Part shown: one piece after another, positions 25,501-34,500 of the stretch | How the letters are laid out: every line of letters starts with the position of its first letter | How positions within the stretch are numbered: position 1 is the first letter of the stretch | From: Symbiodinium sp. CCMP2592 | Taxonomy: Eukaryota > Sar > Dinophyceae > Suessiales > Symbiodiniaceae | DNA: 64,000 nt | Assembly (NCBI GenBank): GCA_905221615.1 | Contig: CAJNDT010003424.1 | Coordinates: 391,001 to 455,000 of the forward strand | Direction of reading: 5' to 3' | Notes under the pieces: model-generated | What the model saw: the letters and a program-made list of their open reading frames with translations, nothing else | Database searches by the model: none | What the model was told of the DNA's origin: nothing | Position numbers and translations under genes: made by a program

Positions 25501-28500
25501 GGTGCTGCAGGCACGGCGTCCCCCTGAGGAGGAGTAGCTGGGCGATGGTTTTAAGTACAGCACTGCTGAGCGTGATCGGTCTGGTGTCGCTCCACCCCGT
25601 TGGGCACCCCCCTTTGGGAAGGAGAATGGTGAGCCCGCGTTCGACTAGGGCAGGTAGTTTGCCAACGTAGAGCGCCTCATTGAGCATTGCCAGGACTCTT
25701 TCCCCCCAAATGGGGTGCAAAATGAGCAGTTGCAAGGCTTCGTGGGCTATGTTGTCAACCCCTGTGCTTTTGTGTTTCCCCCATCTGCTGCTCACGATAA
25801 GGAGCTCTTGTCGGGTGAAGGGTCGCCAGGCTGTGTGCTTGCAGGCTGTGGTGAGTTGGTGGTGCATTCGCTTGAATGCTGTTGCTTTCGCGTCCCCGTC
25901 GGCTTTGGCAAAGATGGCGGAGAAATGGTCCAGGAGCGCAGATTGCCAGTCATGCGCATCTAGCAACAGGGCTATCCAGTCCCCTTTGCTGGTGTGTCGT
26001 TGTTGCGCTCGGTATGCCGGCCAGTCTTTGGTGCTAGCGAGTTTCACTAGCTGTTGGAGGTACAGCTTTCTCTCCCCTTTGAGTTGTTGCTGTACTGCCT
26101 TCCATGCTGCTCTGCGTTCCGCCCCCGGTGGTGTTTGTTGTGCCTGGCGCCTGAGTGTGCGCAGCGTGCTGCTTTCGCAGAAGGGTCGGGTGTCCCCCCT
26201 TCCGGGCTTGGTGATCGCTTGGCACACCGTGGCAATCTGGTGGTGGCGGTCTGCCGGTGCTGTGGCCGCTTGCTCGTCCAGGTAGTCTGGGATGCTGGTC
26301 CCCGGTGGCGGGTGTAGGTGGCGCACTCCCCCTTGGCGGACAGTCTTGGCTAGTTTCTTCACTTTGGCACGGAGTTGGGCTAGGATTGGCTCGTGGTCCG
26401 AGCTGGCCATGTCTCTGGCTGGGATGGGCCCTGCTTGTAAGCAGTAGCCTTTTCGTATCATGATGTAGTCCAGTCGGCTGGGGTCGTGGCGTGTGTTGTA
26501 GGGGTAATAGCTGGGCTGGTTCATAGCTTGTGGCGGTAGTCGGAAACCATGGTGTGTGCTCCAGTTGAGCACGGTCTCCCCTCTGCCTGTGTGTGCTTGT
26601 GTGGTGGTCGGCGTGATTCGGCTTTCTGCAAACTGCTCGTTGGCGTCCGTCCCGATTGCTGCTTTGGGGGTTCTTAGGGCGGGCTGGTCTCCCCAGTGAT
26701 GTAGCATGGTGTCCACTTCCGGGATGGTGGCGTGGTGTGGGATATGTCCACTCAACAGTCCCCACTTCTCACTTGTGTGCAGACGCAAGACTGTACTCAC
26801 TGCTCCTGAGGTGACTGTCGACTGAGTGTGCGACGCCACGTCTGTTCTGAACGCGATGGCCTCTCCTCTGAACTCTCCTTCTTGCTTCCCATAAACCATC
26901 TTCCATCCCCACTTCTCTTTAAAACACTTACCAGCATTGGTGATGATCTCCTGCAACATGATCACGTGCAACATGCAAAGGTGTTTCGCTCCCCCGAACG
27001 TGCGCAGCAGGTCAAGCGTGCCATCGGCAGTAAGGCCGCCCACGTTCCAGGTTGCCAGGTGAAAACAGTCCACCCCCTTGAGGGGTACGAAAGTGCTCTG
27101 TGGCTCTGGCGACGGATCTTCCCGGTCGCTGCCTTCTGTGCTCCCCGTGGGTTCTTCTCCTCAGCGAAGAGCTTGTTTCAGCTCCCCCCATGCGTCTTGC
27201 ACCGAGGCCAGTGACTGTCCCAGGCCGGCGGCAATGGCGTGAAGGTCGACCCATCCAGCCCCCGCTTGCTCGGCATGAGGTCCCAGTGTTGTGGTGGCCG
27301 TGCACACCCTCGTTGCGTTCCACCAAACGGTGCCCGTAGGCCACTCGACTTCAAGGCCATGGACTGGTCCCCCTGCAGCTGAGAGGATGAGGCGTTTCAC
27401 CTTGCCTGCTAGGTGTGCTCGGCGGCGACGCTCTGGAGACTGGGACATCTGCATCCAAAGGTACTTGTTGCTCCCGTCGTCTTTGCGGGCCATGGCAATG
27501 TTGGCCGTTCTGACGCGGCGCAGGGCTTGCTGCAGTCTGTCGCGTAGCTCCCCCCCCGTTTCATTGGGTCTGGCCTTGTACGGGATGATGACGTATCCCC
27601 TGCGGATGCCAGGGCAGAAGGCTGCCTCCATGTCAAGATCTACCCGCAGCTGCTTCATCATATCTTTGGCCTTCTCCAATGTTTCTGAGGCCGGAGAATC
27701 ATCCGGCCATCCCCCCAGTATGAGGGCGGGTTGCTTCATTCCCCCTTCGGTGTCCGCTGTGGAACTGCCTCCATGGAGCTGTAGCTGGTGAACCTTTTGC
27801 TCGAGCTGTGCCAGCCTTCCCCCTGTGTCCTTCTGCTCCGCCTGGACTGCGGCGATGGCCCGGCCTTGTTCTGCTTGCGTGTCGGTCATGGCTGCCAGCT
27901 TCTCCAGAGTACGTTCCAGTTGCTTCCCCACTTTTTCTTCCACTGTGTCCATTCGCCTGTTGACGGACTGGGAGATCTCCTGCTTGAGGTTGAGGGTGTT
28001 TAGGGAAAGTTCCCCCTTGATGACCTCACGAATCGCATCGAGGCTGAGGCCTTCTCCTCCTTCCGGCGCACCTCGCTTTTTGGTTCCCCCTGAACTCTCC
28101 GCATCCATTGGCGTAGTCATGGATATTATTCTTGATCGGGACCAAAGTCACGGACTCTGGGTTCACGTAGGCGGCGTTTGAGGTACCCCCCCCGGTGAAT
28201 CGGCTTGTGGAAGGTGGTCTTGAGTAGGCTCGCCGAGGCCGTACCGGTTGCTGATGTCACTCTCCCCCGCTCGCCTCAGCGCCGGTCCCCTCGTGCACCG
28301 ATCCCCACGAGGTCGCGCGGTGGAGCGATGAGCTGGGAGACGCGTAGTTCTGCACACTGGTAGGTGTGCTCGAATGGCAGCGCCGTCCGACCTTAGCAAC
28401 CTGTGGCCGGGATTTCACACCTACTGAGAGCCCCCCTACTTCTGTGGTTGAGGTGCCTGGTCACGGGGCGGCACCTTTGAGCACTCGCGGCTTGAGCCAA

Positions 28501-28511
28501 AATGGCTACGG

Positions 28512-28563
<52 letters not shown>

Positions 28564-31500
28564 GCTCTCGAGGTTCAGGCAGCATCCAGCTACAAGCAGA
28601 TTCCTCGGTAGATGGAAACATCTCGAAGGCCGCCGCATCAACAAGCAAAGAAGGAAGAATGGCTGTGGCGGCAGAACATGGGCACTCAAGCCTGCTCCGC
28701 TGCCCTGAGTTCATGCTCCCGAATTCTAAGTCTTAAGATGTGCGGCTACTGTCTGAACATCAGGGGCCCAAGGGCATCCGAGGCACGAGCAGGGGGCACC
28801 AGCCACACACGCGAAATCCTGCGGCGAGCTGGTTCGCTAGGCAGCACTGGGCATACATTTGCTTAACCATACCGGTAACAGCCCTGGCCATAAGTGATCG
28901 AAGATTTTCCATCTGCAGAAACTCCCCACTGCCGGTTCGCGTCGTTGCCAGACTGCACTTCAACTGTGCCTTTGCCCATGACCAGAGATGACCAACATAG
29001 CAGTAACATAGCTGAACCTTGAACGTTGTGACTTTCCAGCTCCTGGGCGAAGAGCCCCGCCACTGCCAAGGTCCCAGCACGGGCGGCGAAGTCTGCTGGG
29101 TCGTCGCCTCGACAAACAGAGTCATGGTGTTAGTTGCAGGTGGTACAAGTGTGCCGCGGTCAAGGGGCAGTTCCCATGGTTGGCAGTGCAGTAGCAGATG
29201 TGCCATGATCCTCCCTGGGGCAGGTCCGCAGGAGTCAAGGATACCTGCAAGGCATCCGAAAGTGCTCCTCGGCCACACGACTTCACGCCTGCTTACACCA
29301 TCCAGCCTGGACTTGCGCAAAAAGCTGCGTGCTCAGTTGCACAGGCTGGTACTGCCCATTGCCTCATGTGGTGCAAAGTTTCGGGCTTCAAGCCCAGGGT
29401 GTCGTGAGTTGTGAGCAAGAGCCCACGATGCTCAAGAGCTGCTCTTATCAGTTCCTCAAAGTTCCCCAAGCGGCAGATGATGGGGCGCTGGTTGGCAGCG
29501 TATTCATTCCCAGTCAAGCGCGTGTCCTCGGCTGCGTGGTCGGCTGCCCGACTTCACACGCCGCTCTTTCGCTGCTTCTAGAGCTTCCAGAAGGGAAATA
29601 AATTTACGGCACAGGGAATCCCACAAGAAACTATGCAAAAGAGTCAGCCGCATAGCGTTTGAAATGTCTCGCCGCGCCTACTCTTGTAAGCAGACAGCGT
29701 GCGGCTTGTTGCTTGTTCAGGGGGCTGTTGCATGCGGTTGCTCATCAAGAACTCTCATTCATATTCTGGCAGTCTATGTCTTCTCCAACATGCCATCAAG
29801 CTTCCCTGTCGGTGACACCACACTCGCCGCCAGACGGAATAAACGCAACCTGCGGCGCCCGGTGCAAACGGGAGCCCTGACCCGCTCTTTGCTTTACTTC
29901 GAGGCATAGAGAAGGGACAGCTTTATTCTATTTTCAATCCTCACTCCCTCTCTCCTCGTTCCACGGCACAACGGACACACTTTGATGCTGCGATCTGCCG
30001 CGCCTGATCCGACGACCCGAGACCTTGGCCCTGAAAGGTGACGTTGCAGGCCCTGCCGGCGTAGCAAAGCTGGTCCTCCATCCAAACTCCCAAGTACACA
30101 GTCGCACACCAGCTGGCTGACTGATGTTTGACGGTCCTGCGTGCTGGGAGTCGGACCCAGAACCTGAGATGAGTTGAAGCCACTCTCTCGGAAAAGCCGC
30201 AAATCGAGCTCGCGCATCGGCTCTACAAACACCGTTGGAGCATCCACGCACGTCTCACCTCTGCGAGGCCTCTGGATGGCAGGTCCGTTGAACTGGCTGT
30301 TCTGCTGAGCAACCGTCAGCATGCCGGCCAGCGATGTGAAATGTTGCGGCAAAAGGCAGCCTTTCAGGTCACGGTGGCACGGTACAGTAGCCCTGTGACG
30401 CCGTGGCACCGTCCGAGCCAGTCCCGACGCCTTCGTAGCCGGCGCAGTAGCACATCAGCCACTGACCACCCACCTGCACAAAAATAGAAGCGTGCATTTT
30501 TGGAGTGAAACTGGGTCTAAAGATGCCACATCGGCTCTCGCGAATGATGAAGGGCTCGTCAAACTCCGGAAATGTTTAGACTCGCATCACCACATGCAGC
30601 TTCAACATCAAAGGCCCTGCCGGAAGATCGCTTCGAGAGCCGCCAGCAAAAAGCAGCTGCCCGCGGCCATCTGCCAACTTAAGGATGAGCTGACAAGGAC
30701 ACGGTTAAGATTCGTTTGACTTGCTGTGGCAAGAACAGTTTAGCGGCTGCCGGCCGAAATTCTGACTTGCTAAACCAAGAACTTCCAGTCTAAGGCCTGA
30801 GATTCCACACAGGACGCCAGCCTGAGAGAAGGGTCACCGTCTTGGGACCATCTCGCGCAATCCGATAGTCGGTTGCTGACACTCCACAGTCGGCCGAGAC
30901 GCCGTTCCTTAAACAGTCCCAGCATTCGAGTCACAGGAATCAGTCCTCGCAGTAAGAGGCACCAACACATCTTGGTGCACTTGACCAGTGGATGCTGGAC
31001 GCTTCTGCTGAAGAGGCGCTCAACAAAAATCACGCGGTCCAGGGAAGACAGGGACTCGCCCGTTATCCTTGGTCAGCTGACGAGCTGCATCCACCGTGGA
31101 GTCCCTAAGCAGGCAAGACTCGTCACGGTGCAACTGGTGCCTGCTGTGCATGTCGCATCCTGGCCAAGACATCGTGTTTGCAGAAGCGTTGCAGAGCCCA
31201 CAGAGCCTAGCATACGAAAGCACAAGGGCCTGGTCGTTGGGTGAGGGCCCTCGAACAGTCAGCCGGCCAGCAATGCTATGAAACTCCGCAGCAGAGTCGC
31301 ACGCACCGGCAGAACTCCTGGCCGAACTGTGGCTTCTGCTCACCTCGGACTGCGACCTGTGCACAAGAAGCAGGCACCCATCCTCGTCGCAACGGCCGTC
31401 AAGTCGTAGTCTGCACAGTAACACATGCTCCACCTTGCGTCCACAAAAAAGCGTTCAACTTTGCCCTCCTTCCATAGCGGGGTAACCAAATCACAGGCCG

Positions 31501-34500
31501 AGCATCTTCATCTGAATCTTGGCAGCTGAAGCTGCACTTGTGTCTGCAAGATTCCACTCATGTTTGTTACAATAACACATCCACATATGAGTGTACGTAT
31601 GCATGTATCTACGGATGGATGTACGCATGGAATCCAGCCTCGAGTCTGCTAAAATCTCGTTGATTGTGTCTTGGCTTACGTACATACGTACATACATATT
31701 TACTTACTGACATACATACACACTTACATACTTACATACTTACCTACTTTCTTACATATGTATATATATATGTATATATACACCCATCCCTCCCCTCCCT
31801 CGATGCCACGTACTACAGGTCCCAGGCCTAAATCTCGAACTGCATCCCACCACAGGACAAGGGAGGAGAGTCGCCAACCATTGGGGGTGAAGTCAACTTT
31901 CAAGGGACATGAAGATCATTTGATTACTACGAAACCTGAAGGAAATATGCGGCACGAAAAGGGGTTATGCTCCCTTCCTTCCGGAGCTACAGATGAAGAA
32001 GTAGGAGCCACCCAATACGGTTTGAAAACCGACGAAAATCGACATGCTGCAAGACATCCTACAAATTGAGGTTTGGAAGCACTTGATATCATTGATCAGT
32101 TAATATAATGCACTTACGATTGCCGCTACAATACCAGAGCGGCTATACCGCGGAGAGCGAACTTGCACACGTACACAATAAGTATATATACACACACACC
32201 ATACACCTATAAGGACTTTGCCAACGACTACTGGATCGAGTTTCACATGACTTGGACTAGCTAGGAAAATAGCGCAAGGGCACAAGAACGCAGGTGCTTC
32301 TCAATGAGTGCATGCCACTGGCCGCCCCGAGGGAGGTCTGACTTGGACAAGAGGACGACCATGCCGGCTGTCACGTTCACATACCTGCAGAGGCGGGGCT
32401 GAAACGCGCAGAAGCTTGAATGAAGTCACTGTCAGCATTTCAGAGCTTGGCAGGTCGCTAAAAGTATGAAAGGCTGCTCCGTCTTGTGTGGTTCGCAGAA
32501 CACTGGAGCAAATACAAAACAAGAAAGCGTGTTGCAAAAAGTCGGCCGTTGGTGCAAGCACGTTGTTTTTTCAGAGGACGACCAAAGAACGGGACGAAGC
32601 CATGACTTGATCCGAGGCATTTCGGTTTCGGCTCGCAACGGTCTGGCCAGGCAGCGGTAGGGCATCGCAAAACAGCAGGACCAAGTCTTAACCCCCAACC
32701 GAAACAAAGACAATGAACACAGCGCAAGCCGCAAACTAGCATCCTTTCGTTCTTTGCATGTCACTGTGCATCCAGTACCCCGACCACATCTCAACCCCAG
32801 AGAGAAGCCAGGATGCTGCCCCTGTGCCACCGTGTAGGCCGCCAGGCTGCGGCTGTCGAGCGTCGCCCCCGTGTAACTCGCCCCATTACCTTGTTCCTGG
32901 GCTTATGAAGCTGAAGCCGGGAATAATGCTTGCAGTTGCCCTGGAAACCCTCTCCCAAATCGAAATTCGAGCTGCATCATCCCTCCCCTGCGTCTGGCAG
33001 TTGCCCCGGCTGTCCATGGCGACCTCCACGAGGCCAGCAGAACCATAGATCCTAGGCCGTGGAGTATCCGACCAGAAAAACCACATGACTAAAACCCCAA
33101 AGCCTCCGGCCTGTCAAGATTGCTGCCCAAGCGGCTGCCGGAGGACGAAAGCAATGCGGTTGCCAACGGCCAGGCCCTTTTCACACGAAGTTTAATCTGA
33201 ATCTTGCATGGGCGTGCTATGCTTTCGGAACTTCGACCTCCCGGCCTGACCATGGAAGGTACCGAGGACACAGGGAACTCCCGCCGTGCAGACCTGGTCC
33301 TCGCCACCCATGGGACCTGTGTGGCGACATGTAGCACTCATACAAAACTGTTCTTGATGTCTCGCGAATTGCAGACCGTGTGGTGTAGTATTACCCGTAA
33401 CGTCGGTGCAAGGCCTGCCTCGCACAGCCACAGTGCCGGCAGCATGGGAAAACTCCGCATCCTGGGTACAGAAGGTCGCCGCATCCGCGTGCGCTCCGGC
33501 AGCAGCGCTGTAGTCAGCGCAATAGCAAACCACATAGCGGCCGGCCTCCCAGTGTGCAAACTCGGGGCCCAAGCGCGCAAACAGACAAACCTGCTTCGCG
33601 AGCCATGGCTTTTCATCGTCCGCCTCAGTGGCCTCCGCCAAATCGAAGGTGCGATAGCTGGAGTTTCCGCCGGCGGCCACAGCACGGCTCGCGCCAAAGT
33701 CCGTAGCAACAACACTGAAGCCGCAAAGCCCAGATGAACGCACCATCTGCACACGGCTGTCGCCTTGGCAATCTCACAGCACCCTGCAACTTATGAAGCC
33801 GTGCTTGACAGCAGCAACTCGCGTCATCCAACTGTTTCGAGAACACAAACGACAGGACAGCAGTAGTAACTAGGTACCAGTACCAGTAGCAAGAATAACT
33901 TCGCGGAGGGGTGCATGCTGTCTAACATCGAGAGCCGAAAGCTTTGAGCATTGTGCAGGCTGGAGGTTTCTCCTTGTGTCAAATCTTCCTTCGAAAGGTA
34001 TTGCATGACCTCCATCCTCCATCTGGCCACTGTACGTGAAACGAACGCAGCCCGTGTTTGCAAAAAACACGGTAGCGGGCGCGTGTCCAGCACATGCGGG
34101 CAAGGTATGTCTCGCTGAACCTTCAAGGATGCGAGCCGTGGGAGACATCGAAAGGAACAAGAACAGAGTGACGAGAGCGACCACGTGAAGCAAAGCGTGT
34201 GAAAACGAAAAGCTGCTGCCAGTTTTTCTCACTCGAAAGGTCTTGCACTGCTGTCTACTGTTGCTAGTCCGCGGCCGATGTGCGGCGTCAATCCTACCTC
34301 CATGCAGCCGCGATGTTGCTGTGATCGTCTGTCGCCAGGGCAGTCGCCCGAGAAGTGTGCTTATGCAGTCGCTCGCAAGATGTCCCTGTGCAGCAAAACA
34401 AGGCACAGCAACCTGCATGTATGGCAATACCAATGCTGCTGATCCGTGGTCCGCAGTGTTGGATCGTCCGATGCTCAACAGGACACGCTGTGCGCTTAAG

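Larger units (their letters stand above)
18470..28512 (-). mobile_element. Full-length non-LTR retrotransposon (LINE) with DinoSL 5' end
   Basis: The element is 10,043 bp and reads on the minus strand. From 5' to 3' it has the DinoSL, a 370-nt leader, ORF1 (coiled coil), an in-frame UGA, ORF2 (APE endonuclease and reverse transcriptase), a 200-nt spacer, a 1050-codon Gln/Pro/His-rich ORF3 that passes into a second frame (ORF4), a 3' UTR and a (GAGC)n tail. It is flanked by GTCTCTC. The host sequence before insertion would read CCCAGTCTCTC joined to a CT microsatellite, in an intron of the module gene and in the same orientation. All frames are long and open, so the copy may be recent. Confidence 0.8.

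Noticed and set aside
28491-28512. SL RNA gene
   Set aside because: A donor GT and the rest of an SL RNA should follow the leader; here the LINE leader sequence follows, so it is an inserted mRNA-type leader.
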